The notes under the pieces: generated by a model
What the model saw: the letters and a program-made list of their open reading frames with translations, nothing else
The model's database searches: none
Told to the model about the DNA's origin: nothing
Position numbers and translations under genes: made by a program
NCBI GenBank assembly: GCA_035640455.1
Contig: DASQWB010000132.1
Coordinates: forward strand, 1-18,047
Length of the DNA: 18,047 nt
Direction: 5' to 3'
Source: AC-50 sp035640455
Lineage (GTDB): Bacteria; Actinomycetota; Thermoleophilia; Gaiellales; Gaiellaceae
In this document: positions 1 to 6,587 of the stretch, piece by piece
Position numbering within the stretch: the stretch's first letter is position 1
Layout: the number at the start of each line of letters is the position of its first letter

Positions 1-237
1 TCCGGCCAGCGGTCGGAGCCGCGGCAGACGGCATCGCTCGCCGCCCGGACGCGCAGCCGATCGTCGGCCGCCGCGGGTCTCGTTGCCCGGCCGGCCGCGG
101 TGAGCGGGCAGATGCTCCTTCGCCTCGTCGTGAGCATCCTCGCCGCGCTGAGCGCCTTGCTCGCCGCGGCGGCAGCGCTCGAGCGTGAGAAGCGCGAGCG
201 GGTCCTGCAGCGGTACCGGCGGAGGCTCCACTCGTGA
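1..237 (+). CDS. 3' end of an unidentified gene with a C-terminal membrane segment (partial)
   Basis: This reading frame is open from the left edge to a TGA at 235-237, giving the last 78 residues of a protein whose start lies outside the window. Of the three plus frames, this one has third codon positions that are almost all G or C, the pattern of the genes downstream, so I take it as coding. The visible part is a low-complexity Ala/Arg/Ser stretch, then one strongly hydrophobic segment at about residues 38-61, then a basic charged tail ending RYRRRLHS. This looks like a C-terminal membrane helix with a short cytoplasmic tail. An internal GTG at 100 or ATG at 112 could instead start a small single-pass membrane protein of about 40-45 residues. 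Its stop overlaps the GTG start of the next gene, so it is probably the upstream member of the same operon. I cannot assign a function. Confidence 0.5.
   Translation, partial: SGQRSEPRQTASLAARTRSRSSAAAGLVARPAAVSGQMLLRLVVSILAALSALLAAAAALEREKRERVLQRYRRRLHS
221..225 (+). promoter_or_regulatory. Ribosome binding site deciding the GTG start at 234
   Basis: A GGAGG sits 8 nt before the GTG at 234. This favours the GTG over the in-frame ATG at 258 as the start of the small cysteine protein. Confidence 0.55.
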
Positions 238-626
238 CGGCGCCATCGACACCCGAGATGGCGGTGGGCGGCGGCGACCCCGACGGCCGCCGCCCACACC
301 GCCGCAGACTGGTCGTGCTCGTATCGGCTCTGGCTATGCTCGTCGTTCCGGCCGGCGCGTTCGGATGGCGTGAGAGCCAGGGTTCCACGATCCCGCTGAC
401 GCACGGCGACATCGTCAAGGTGACCGGCGCGCCGATCGGCTGCATCGTGCGGCAGCAGGACGGCTACCCGGCCCTCGACTGCCGAAAGATCGGCCCGCTC
501 GCCGGGAGCTACGGGACGATCTTGACGAGCCGGAAGGTCCTCGTGGTTCGGTTCGAGAACCAGAGGATCGCGAAGGTCGTCTTCATCGCGCGCCACAAGA
601 AGCTGGGGGTGCACACATGCGGTTGA
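234..626 (+). CDS. Small membrane-anchored or secreted cysteine-containing protein, function unknown
   Basis: A 130-residue protein starting at a GTG that shares bases with the stop of the preceding gene (GTGA) and has a GGAGG 8 nt upstream. The N-terminus is a Pro/Gly-rich cytoplasmic stretch with a basic cluster (RRPHRRR), followed by one hydrophobic helix at about residues 25-43. It is either an uncleaved anchor or a signal peptide. The roughly 85-residue outer part contains Cys70, Cys83 and Cys129; the first two could form a disulphide around a 12-residue loop. It looks like a small beta-rich domain (repeated IVKV, KVLVVRF, KVVFIA strands). I do not recognise a named family. Its 3' end overlaps the Wzc-like gene by 10 bp, so the two are probably made together. 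A role as an extracytoplasmic partner of the chain-length regulator is inference only. Confidence 0.75.
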   Translation: MTAPSTPEMAVGGGDPDGRRPHRRRLVVLVSALAMLVVPAGAFGWRESQGSTIPLTHGDIVKVTGAPIGCIVRQQDGYPALDCRKIGPLAGSYGTILTSRKVLVVRFENQRIAKVVFIARHKKLGVHTCG

Positions 627-2248
627 GCGACGTGACACGAGAGCCGGCGGATCGAGCGGCCGCCTGGCCGACAGCAGAGCCACCAGAGCAGACATCCGCG
701 CTCCAGCAGTACCTGCGGACGCTGCGGCGGCGGAAATGGATCGTCCTCCAGGCGCTGATCCTCACGCCGCTCGCCGCCGCGTTCCTTTCGCTGCGGCAGC
801 AACCGCAGTACCAGGCGACGGCGAGCGTGCTGCTCGGCGACGAGACGGTCGCGGCCGTCCTCGCCGGTGCGGCCGACAGCGCCTCGGCCGACCGGATCGC
901 GCAGACGCAGGCGGACATCGCACGCACACCGCAGGTGCTCCGCAACGCGATCGCCCCTGTCCGCGGAGCAGAGAACGTGACGGTCGACGACCTGCTGAAG
1001 CGGTCGAGCGTCTCGCCGCGGACGAACTCGGACGTGCTCGACTTCCGCGTCAAGGACGAGAGCGCCTCCCGCGCAGAGGCTCTGGCGACGAGCTATGCGA
1101 ATCAGTTCGTCGCCTTCCGCAGCCGGCTGACGCTGAATGCCCTCGAGCGGGCGCGAACACAGGTCGAGCGCCGGCTCGACGAGCTGAGGGCGCGCGGCGC
1201 CGGGGCCGCGACGCTCGCGCCGCTCGTGAAGCGGGAGCACGACCTCCTGAGCGCCGAAGCATCGACCGGTAGCCAGCCGCTCGTCCTCCGGCGCGCAACC
1301 GACGCCGACCGCGTCCAGCCGCATCCCGTGCGTAACATCGTCCTCGGCGTCATGCTCGGCCTCGCCCTGGGCATCGGGCTCGCCGCCCTTTGGGACGCCC
1401 TCGACACGCGCGTTCGCAGCGTCGCGGAGATCCGCGACCTCCTCACGCTGCCGCTCCTCGGCCGCGTCCGCGCCCCGAGCCGGCGCGGCGCGGGCGAGCT
1501 CGTGATGCAGACCGATCCGTACGGACGCGAGGCGGAGGCGTTCCGCATCCTGCGCGCGAACCTCGACTTCGCCAACGTCGACCGCAGCGCGCGCGTGATC
1601 ATGCTGACGGGCGCGGTCGACGGCGAGGGCAGGTCGACGACGGTGGCGAACCTCGCGGTCGCCTGCGCCCTGGCAGGCCGCAAGGTCGTTCTCGCGGACC
1701 TCGACCTGCGGCACCCGTCGATCGGCCGGTTCTTCGCCCTCGACGGGCGGCCCGGTCTCACCGACGTCGCGCTCGGCCACGTCGATCTCGAGGACGCGCT
1801 CGCTCCGGTCGCGCTTCGCGGTCGTCCGGAGAGCGATCTCGGTACCCCCCTCGAGCGGCCGCTCGATCCGCGCGGCAGCCTCGAGGTGCTCCCGGCGGGC
1901 CCGGCTCCGCTCGACAGCGGCGAGTTCGTCGGCTCCCGAGCCGTCCAGGACGTTCTCCAAGCGCTCGAGCAGCGCGCCGACCTCGTGCTCGTCGACGCGC
2001 CGCCGCTGCTCCCGGTCGGCGACGCGAGGACCTTGAGCGCGACCGTCCACGCCCTCGTCCTCGTCACGAACCTCGAGTTCGCGAACAGGCCGATGCTCGA
2101 GGAGCTGCGGCGTGTCCTCGACGCGTGTCCGACCCGCGTCCTCGGATTCGTCGCCACCGGCGTCGACGAGACGCAGGACGACCACTACGGCGGCTTCTAC
2201 GAGCACCGAACCGGCCGCTACCCGCGCGCGAAGGAGCGGGCGGCCTGA
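617..2248 (+). CDS. Wzz/Wzc-like chain-length regulator with BY-kinase domain (Walker A Lys replaced by Arg)
   Basis: A 543-residue polysaccharide co-polymerase. After a cytoplasmic N-terminus there is a first membrane helix (about 41-59), an outer Wzz-type domain of about 180 residues, and a second helix (about 241-259). A cytoplasmic BY-kinase domain follows. The kinase motifs are Walker A at about 332-342 (DGEGRSTT), Walker A' at 357-366 (LADLDLRHP) and Walker B at 455-463 (DLVLVDAPP). The tail carries three tyrosines (YGGFYEHRTGRY), as in the C-terminal Tyr clusters that these kinases autophosphorylate. In the family, such proteins set polymer length and couple polymerisation to export at the membrane. 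The odd point is residue 339, where the Walker A lysine is arginine (AGG at 1631-1633). ATP hydrolysis or transfer may be weak or lost, or the protein may be a structural pseudokinase. No Wzb-type phosphatase is visible here. Confidence 0.92.
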   Translation: MRLSDVTREPADRAAAWPTAEPPEQTSALQQYLRTLRRRKWIVLQALILTPLAAAFLSLRQQPQYQATASVLLGDETVAAVLAGAADSASADRIAQTQADIARTPQVLRNAIAPVRGAENVTVDDLLKRSSVSPRTNSDVLDFRVKDESASRAEALATSYANQFVAFRSRLTLNALERARTQVERRLDELRARGAGAATLAPLVKREHDLLSAEASTGSQPLVLRRATDADRVQPHPVRNIVLGVMLGLALGIGLAALWDALDTRVRSVAEIRDLLTLPLLGRVRAPSRRGAGELVMQTDPYGREAEAFRILRANLDFANVDRSARVIMLTGAVDGEGRSTTVANLAVACALAGRKVVLADLDLRHPSIGRFFALDGRPGLTDVALGHVDLEDALAPVALRGRPESDLGTPLERPLDPRGSLEVLPAGPAPLDSGEFVGSRAVQDVLQALEQRADLVLVDAPPLLPVGDARTLSATVHALVLVTNLEFANRPMLEELRRVLDACPTRVLGFVATGVDETQDDHYGGFYEHRTGRYPRAKERAA

Positions 2249-2259
2249 GGGGAGCGAGG
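2249..2259 (+). promoter_or_regulatory. Short gap with ribosome binding site before the priming sugar transferase
   Basis: This 11-nt gap holds GGGGAG followed by GAGG directly before the ATG at 2260. It is one of only two true gaps between successive genes inside the operons and supports this ATG over the long upstream open frame. Confidence 0.6.
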
Positions 2260-3777
2260 ATGGCAGCCGCGTCCGCGCCCGTCGCGGCGCCCACACGGCC
2301 GACGAGCCCAGCCGTCCTGGACGGCGCCGCCGCCGTCCGCCGCTCGGTGACCTCGGTCCGGAAGCGGCGTGGCTGGCTCGTCCGGAGGATGCTCGCGCTC
2401 GCCGACGTCGTCGGCCTCACGATGGCTTTTGCGCTGGCCGAGCTCCTCGTCAACGAAGCCGGTCGGAACGGGACCTGGAGCGGAACGTCCGAGCTCCTCC
2501 TCTTCCTCGTCATGCTGCCGCTCTGGATCGGGTTCGCCGACCTGCACGGGCTCTACAAGCGCGACGAGGAGCGAACCGACCACTCCACCGCGGACGACCT
2601 CGTCGGCGTCATGCAGCTCGTGACGCTCGGGACCTGGCTCTTCCTCGGCGGCATGTGGCTCACGAGGCTGGGTTCGCCGACGATCCCGAAGCTCTTCGTC
2701 TTCTGGGCGACGGCGATCGTGGCCGTGACGACCGCGCGCGCCGGCGCGCGGGCCTTCTGCCGGCGACGGCTCGAATACGTCCAGAACACTGTGATCGTGG
2801 GCGCGGGCACTGTCGGGCAAGTCGTCGCGCGAAAGCTGCTCCAGCACCGCGAGTACGGCGTGAACGTCGTCGGTTTGGTGGACGTGAGGCCGCGCGAACG
2901 GCTGCCCGGCCTCCGGCGGCTCCCGCTCCTCGGGCGATCGGCGGAGCTCCGGGACATCGTCCGCCGCTATGGCGTCGAGCGGGTGATCTTCGCGTTCTCG
3001 GACGAGCCGAGCGAGCAGACAGTCGCAGTCGTGCGCTCGATCAAGGACCTGGACGTCCAAATCGACATCGTGCCGCGGCTGTATGAGCTCGTCGGCCCGA
3101 CCGCCGACATCTTCACGGTCGAGGGGATCCCGCTCATAGGCCTGCCCCCGCTCAGGCTCTCGCGCCGCGCGCGGGTGCTGAAGCGTGCGCTCGATCTCGT
3201 GGTCGCAGCGCTGGGGCTCGTCCTGCTCGCGCCGGTCTTCGCGCTCGTCACGCTGCTCATCAGGCTCGACTCGTGCGGGCCTGCCCTCTTCTGGCAGGCG
3301 CGGGTCGGCGCCGGCGGCCGCGTCTTCCGGATGGCCAAGTTCCGCACCATGTGCCGCGACGCCGAGGAGCGCAAGTACGGGCTCGCGCACTTGAACAGGC
3401 ACGCGCGCCCGGGCGGGGACGCGCGGATGTTCAAGATCGACTGCGACCCGCGTGTGACGCGGGTCGGAGCATTCCTCCGCAGGTACTCGCTCGACGAGCT
3501 GCCGCAGCTGATCAACGTGCTCAACGGCGAGATGTCACTCGTCGGGCCGCGGCCGCTCATCGCGGAGGAGGCGCAGCACGTCCGCGACTGGGCGCTCCGG
3601 CGGCTCGACCTGAAGCCGGGAATGACAGGGCTCTGGCAGGTGCTCGGACGGAGCGCGATCCCGTTCGAGGAGATGGTGCGCCTCGACTATCTCTACGTCA
3701 CCAACTGGTCGCTCTGGCGCGACTGTCTCCTCCTGCTGCGGACGCTTCCGGTCGTCATGCGGGGGGTGCAGGGATGA
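2260..3777 (+). CDS. Polyprenyl-phosphate sugar-1-phosphate transferase (WcaJ/WbaP-like initiating enzyme)
   Basis: A 505-residue enzyme that transfers a hexose-1-phosphate from a nucleotide sugar to undecaprenyl phosphate, the first step of repeat-unit assembly. The N-terminal part has four membrane helices (about 44-63, 78-94, 118-138, 145-162) with the typical DLHGLYKRDE loop. A Rossmann-like CoA-binding-type domain follows, with VGAGTVGQ at about 178-185. A further hydrophobic segment (about 308-333) leads into the catalytic sugar transferase domain (PF02397 type). That domain has AKFRTM, SLDELPQL with the Asp-Glu pair D412/E413, VGPRP at 428-432, and KPGMTGLWQV. All key motifs are intact and the length is normal for the family. 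The open frame extends upstream to 1390, but that part lies inside the kinase gene and is a shadow. The identity of the first sugar cannot be read from the sequence. Confidence 0.95.
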   Translation: MAAASAPVAAPTRPTSPAVLDGAAAVRRSVTSVRKRRGWLVRRMLALADVVGLTMAFALAELLVNEAGRNGTWSGTSELLLFLVMLPLWIGFADLHGLYKRDEERTDHSTADDLVGVMQLVTLGTWLFLGGMWLTRLGSPTIPKLFVFWATAIVAVTTARAGARAFCRRRLEYVQNTVIVGAGTVGQVVARKLLQHREYGVNVVGLVDVRPRERLPGLRRLPLLGRSAELRDIVRRYGVERVIFAFSDEPSEQTVAVVRSIKDLDVQIDIVPRLYELVGPTADIFTVEGIPLIGLPPLRLSRRARVLKRALDLVVAALGLVLLAPVFALVTLLIRLDSCGPALFWQARVGAGGRVFRMAKFRTMCRDAEERKYGLAHLNRHARPGGDARMFKIDCDPRVTRVGAFLRRYSLDELPQLINVLNGEMSLVGPRPLIAEEAQHVRDWALRRLDLKPGMTGLWQVLGRSAIPFEEMVRLDYLYVTNWSLWRDCLLLLRTLPVVMRGVQG

Positions 3778-4334
3778 CCGAGCTCCCGCTCGATAGCCGT
3801 GACGCCCGGCGCTGGATGCCAGTCGCCGAGGCTGCGGCAGTCGCCGGGGTCTCGGCGTCGGCCGTCAACCGCTGGCAGCACGCCGGGCGCATCGCCCACC
3901 GGCTCGAGACCGGCCGCGGCCGCCGGCTCGTCGATCTCGACGAGGTGCTCAGCGTGCGCGCGGCGGGCGCCGGACGGCGCTCCGTGAGCGACCGCGGCGA
4001 GGTCGTCCCGCTCGAAGCGTCGAAGCCGGCAGCCGAGCTCCGCGAGCGCCTCGAGCGCGCGGCGGAGGCCGCCGAGGCGGAGGGAAGGGCCGCCGCCGAA
4101 GCAGAGGCGGAGGAGCTCCGCCGGCGTGTGCGTGAGCTCGAATCGTGGATCTCCGAGTCGACCCGTTTCGAGGACATCGAGCAGGTGCAGCTCGGACGAC
4201 TTCTGGCCCTCGCATCCGCCGAGCGGGAGGCGAGGCGGCTCCCGCTGATCGCTTCGGCGCGCACGCTGCTGCTCGCGCTCTACGTCCTCGTCGTCGTCGC
4301 GTTCATCGTCCTCCTGCTCGTGGTGCGCGTATGA
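3774..4334 (+). CDS. Tail-anchored MerR/excisionase-like HTH protein with coiled coil
   Basis: A 186-residue protein whose ATG overlaps the stop of the sugar transferase (ATGA). Residues about 14-60 read as a MerR/excisionase-type winged helix-turn-helix: a VAEAAAVAGVSASAVNRW helix-turn-helix, then GRIAHRLETGRGRRLVDLDEV as the wing and following strand. Residues about 86-126 are almost entirely Ala, Glu and Arg with heptad spacing, a long coiled coil. Residues 163-184 are one uninterrupted hydrophobic helix that ends the protein, so it should be a tail-anchored membrane protein with the DNA-binding domain in the cytoplasm. Its position inside the EPS operon suggests a regulator tethered near the synthesis machinery, or a scaffold that no longer binds DNA. 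The HTH and membrane calls are from sequence; the regulatory role is inference. Confidence 0.8.
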   Translation: MTELPLDSRDARRWMPVAEAAAVAGVSASAVNRWQHAGRIAHRLETGRGRRLVDLDEVLSVRAAGAGRRSVSDRGEVVPLEASKPAAELRERLERAAEAAEAEGRAAAEAEAEELRRRVRELESWISESTRFEDIEQVQLGRLLALASAEREARRLPLIASARTLLLALYVLVVVAFIVLLLVVRV

Positions 4335-5467
4335 GGGTTCTTCACATCGGCCCCTTCCGGCTCGGCCGACCGTCCGGGCATTTCAACGCCTTGTGGGCCC
4401 TCGCCTGCGCACAGGCCGAGGCGGGACACGACGTCTCGATCGTGCGGGTCGGAAAGCCCGTCGCACCGGAGCACGTGGAGATCGGCCGGGAAGCCGGTGT
4501 CCGGCTCCTCGGCTTCCCGTGTCCTCGCTGGCGGGCCCTCTGGAAGGACGACAGCGGGTTTTTAGCGGAGATCCTCGAGGACTTTCGGCCTGATCTCGCG
4601 CACCTCTTCTACGTCCGAGTTCCGAAGTTCTTCTACGTCGCCCGGCTGCTGAAGCAGCGCGGCGTGCCGTACGTCGTCTCGCTGCACGGCGGGATGGACT
4701 CGACGGAGATGCTGAGGCGGCGCTATCGCAAGCTCGTCTACTGGCATGCGATCGAGAAGTGGATCCACGCGAACGCGGTCGGGCTGCACTTCGTCTCCGA
4801 GGGCGAGCGCGCCGACTACCGCGCCGCCTGGGGCATCGTCAGGCCGGCGGACGCGGTCGTCCCGAACATCCTCGAGATCCCCGACGACGCGCCGCTGTGG
4901 CCGGGGCCCGTGGATCTCCGCCGGCCGAGGTTCGCCTACTTCGGCCGGTACGACATCTGGCACAAGGGGCTGGACCTCGCGCTGGCGATGCTGCGGGCGC
5001 TGCGCGGCCGCGGCGTCCAAGGGCAGCTCCACCTCTACGGGGCGGCAGACGATTACGCCGCCGCGGTACGGCGGCTCCTGGCCGCCTACGGCGACGTCCC
5101 GGTCGTCGACCACGGCTTCGTCGGCGGCCCGGAGCGGTTCGCGCGGATGGCCGGTCACGACGTCTACCTCCAGTACTCGAGGTTCGAGGTCTTCGGGCTC
5201 TCGCTCGCCGAGGCGATGGGCGTGGGCCTGCCGTCGTTCGTCAGCGAGCGGGCCGCGCTCGCCCCCACCCTCGCGGCCGCGGGCGCCGCCATGGAGATCC
5301 CGATGGAACCCGACCGCGCGGCGGCGATCGTCGCCGACGCGCTCGCCCGCCCCGACCTGCTGAACGACGTCGGCGCGCGGGGGCGGGCCTGGGTGCGATC
5401 CGAGTGTGCTCCGGCGGCAGTCGTGAGCCGGATGGACGGCTTCTATGAGCGAGCGTTGGCCGCCTGA
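4331..5467 (+). CDS. GT4-family glycosyltransferase
   Basis: A 378-residue retaining glycosyltransferase of the GT-B fold, GT4 family, expected to add one sugar to the lipid-linked repeat unit on the cytoplasmic face. The N-terminal Rossmann domain starts MRVLHIGPF with the acceptor-side glycine loop (GRPSGHFNAL). The C-terminal donor domain begins near FAYFGRYDIWHKGLDLAL, and the donor-site E-x7-E motif is at E286 and E294 (FEVFGLSLAEAMG). The start ATG overlaps the stop of the HTH gene by 4 bp. The 3' end overlaps the next gene by 23 bp if that gene starts at 5445. Sugar and linkage cannot be inferred. No signs of damage. Confidence 0.92.
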   Translation: MRVLHIGPFRLGRPSGHFNALWALACAQAEAGHDVSIVRVGKPVAPEHVEIGREAGVRLLGFPCPRWRALWKDDSGFLAEILEDFRPDLAHLFYVRVPKFFYVARLLKQRGVPYVVSLHGGMDSTEMLRRRYRKLVYWHAIEKWIHANAVGLHFVSEGERADYRAAWGIVRPADAVVPNILEIPDDAPLWPGPVDLRRPRFAYFGRYDIWHKGLDLALAMLRALRGRGVQGQLHLYGAADDYAAAVRRLLAAYGDVPVVDHGFVGGPERFARMAGHDVYLQYSRFEVFGLSLAEAMGVGLPSFVSERAALAPTLAAAGAAMEIPMEPDRAAAIVADALARPDLLNDVGARGRAWVRSECAPAAVVSRMDGFYERALAA

Positions 5468-6587
5468 GCGGAGGCGAGTGGCGCTCGCCGAGGCAATCGT
5501 CTCGAGCTGGGGCGAGCGGTCGATCGAGTACGCAGTCGTCCACGGCCTCGAGCGGTACCCAATGCGAATCGGCCGCGACCTCGACGTCGCGATCGGGCGC
5601 GAGAGCGTTGCCGAGGCCGTCCAGACGGCCGTCGCGTGCGGGCGCGACCACGGGTACGGGACCGTCCTCTTCCGCTGGTCGCACTGGGGCCTCTACCAGC
5701 TCGCGCTCCTCGACCCGAAGGAATCCGTCGCGCTCGCGCTCGACCTCCTCTGCACGACCGACGTGTGGCGCGCGAAGGCGATCCAGCTGGTGGACGAGCC
5801 GCAGCTCGAGCGGATCACGGCCGGCGACGACCGGCTCGGGCCATTCACCGTCTCCGAAGAGGGGCGGTTCCTCAAATCCTGCGTGCGTCCGCTGCTCTGC
5901 GGCGACCTCTCCCGGGTCGCCGCCGGCCGCGAGTGGTCGCTGCCCGTCAGGCCGCCGCACCCGATCGAGCGCGAGCAGCTCGAGGAGCTTGTCGGCGAAG
6001 CGGGAGCCTCTTCGCTCGCGACCGCAGCGTCGCCCGGCGAGCTCGCAGTGTCGCTGCGAGGCCTCCAGCGTCGGTGGGCCCGCTCGCATCCGCTCGCCGC
6101 TACGCGAAGCATCCGCGACGCCGTCGCGGGCCGCGTCCGCCGCCGCCTCCTGAACCCCGCGGCGTGCGTCTTCGTCGCCACCCCTCAGCCACAGGTCGTG
6201 CTGGAAGCGGCGCAGGAGCTGGCGCGCGACGCGAGACGGATGTTCGTCGACCTGCGCCCGACGGAGATGCCGAGCTCGCGCCTCCGGCGGACCGCCGCGG
6301 AGGTCGTCGTGTGGCGCGCGCCGCCCGTCTCCGAGTTCGTCGTAACCGTCGTCGTCGGAGGACCGTCGGGAGACGGTCCGGGGCCCGCGCTCCTACACCG
6401 CGTCCTCCCGACGACCGCTCTCGAGTTGAACCGCCGACGGCGCGATCGGGCGCAGGCTGCCCTGCGGGCGAGGATCGTCGAGTTCCTCGCCGAGATCTAT
6501 TCGCCGAGCGCCTTCCTGGGCGGCCGCGCGCAAGAGCAACGGGTGCTCGCACCGGCGGTCCGGAGGCTCGAGCAGACACGGGTATGA
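5445..6587 (+). CDS. Nucleotidyltransferase-like protein, partner of the following kinase
   Basis: A 380-residue protein of uncertain function. Residues about 25-50 match the nucleotidyltransferase fold seen in uncharacterised NTases of polysaccharide loci: VVHGLERYP, then GRDLDVAI, with D45 and D47 as the likely metal-binding Asp pair. The helical and WSHWGLYQL/LALDLL segments after it fit the same fold. The C-terminal half, from about 220, begins RRRLLNPAACVFVATPQP. By context this sits where related proteins carry a P-loop kinase domain, but there is no GxxxxGK[ST], so it may be a degenerate P-loop domain (inference). The ATG at 5445 gives a 23-bp overlap; a GTG at 5478 with GGAGG only 3 nt before it is an alternative that leaves 369 residues. 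It overlaps the kinase fusion by ATGA, which suggests the two act together. Substrate unknown. Confidence 0.68.
   Translation: MSERWPPERRRVALAEAIVSSWGERSIEYAVVHGLERYPMRIGRDLDVAIGRESVAEAVQTAVACGRDHGYGTVLFRWSHWGLYQLALLDPKESVALALDLLCTTDVWRAKAIQLVDEPQLERITAGDDRLGPFTVSEEGRFLKSCVRPLLCGDLSRVAAGREWSLPVRPPHPIEREQLEELVGEAGASSLATAASPGELAVSLRGLQRRWARSHPLAATRSIRDAVAGRVRRRLLNPAACVFVATPQPQVVLEAAQELARDARRMFVDLRPTEMPSSRLRRTAAEVVVWRAPPVSEFVVTVVVGGPSGDGPGPALLHRVLPTTALELNRRRRDRAQAALRARIVEFLAEIYSPSAFLGGRAQEQRVLAPAVRRLEQTRV

Noticed and set aside
1390..2259. Upstream extension of the sugar transferase frame
   Set aside because: It is open by chance within the kinase gene and gives an Arg/Pro-rich sequence. The ATG at 2260 has a good ribosome site and begins the conserved protein.
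509..2296. 595-codon open frame on the minus strand
   Set aside because: It lies antisense to the Wzc-like gene, which has clear motifs. The product is Arg/Glu/Asp-rich with no domain, typical of a shadow frame in GC-rich DNA.
2260..3777. Possible missing catalytic residues in the priming transferase
   Set aside because: KFRTM, DELPQ, VGPRP and GLWQV are all present, so the enzyme looks ordinary.
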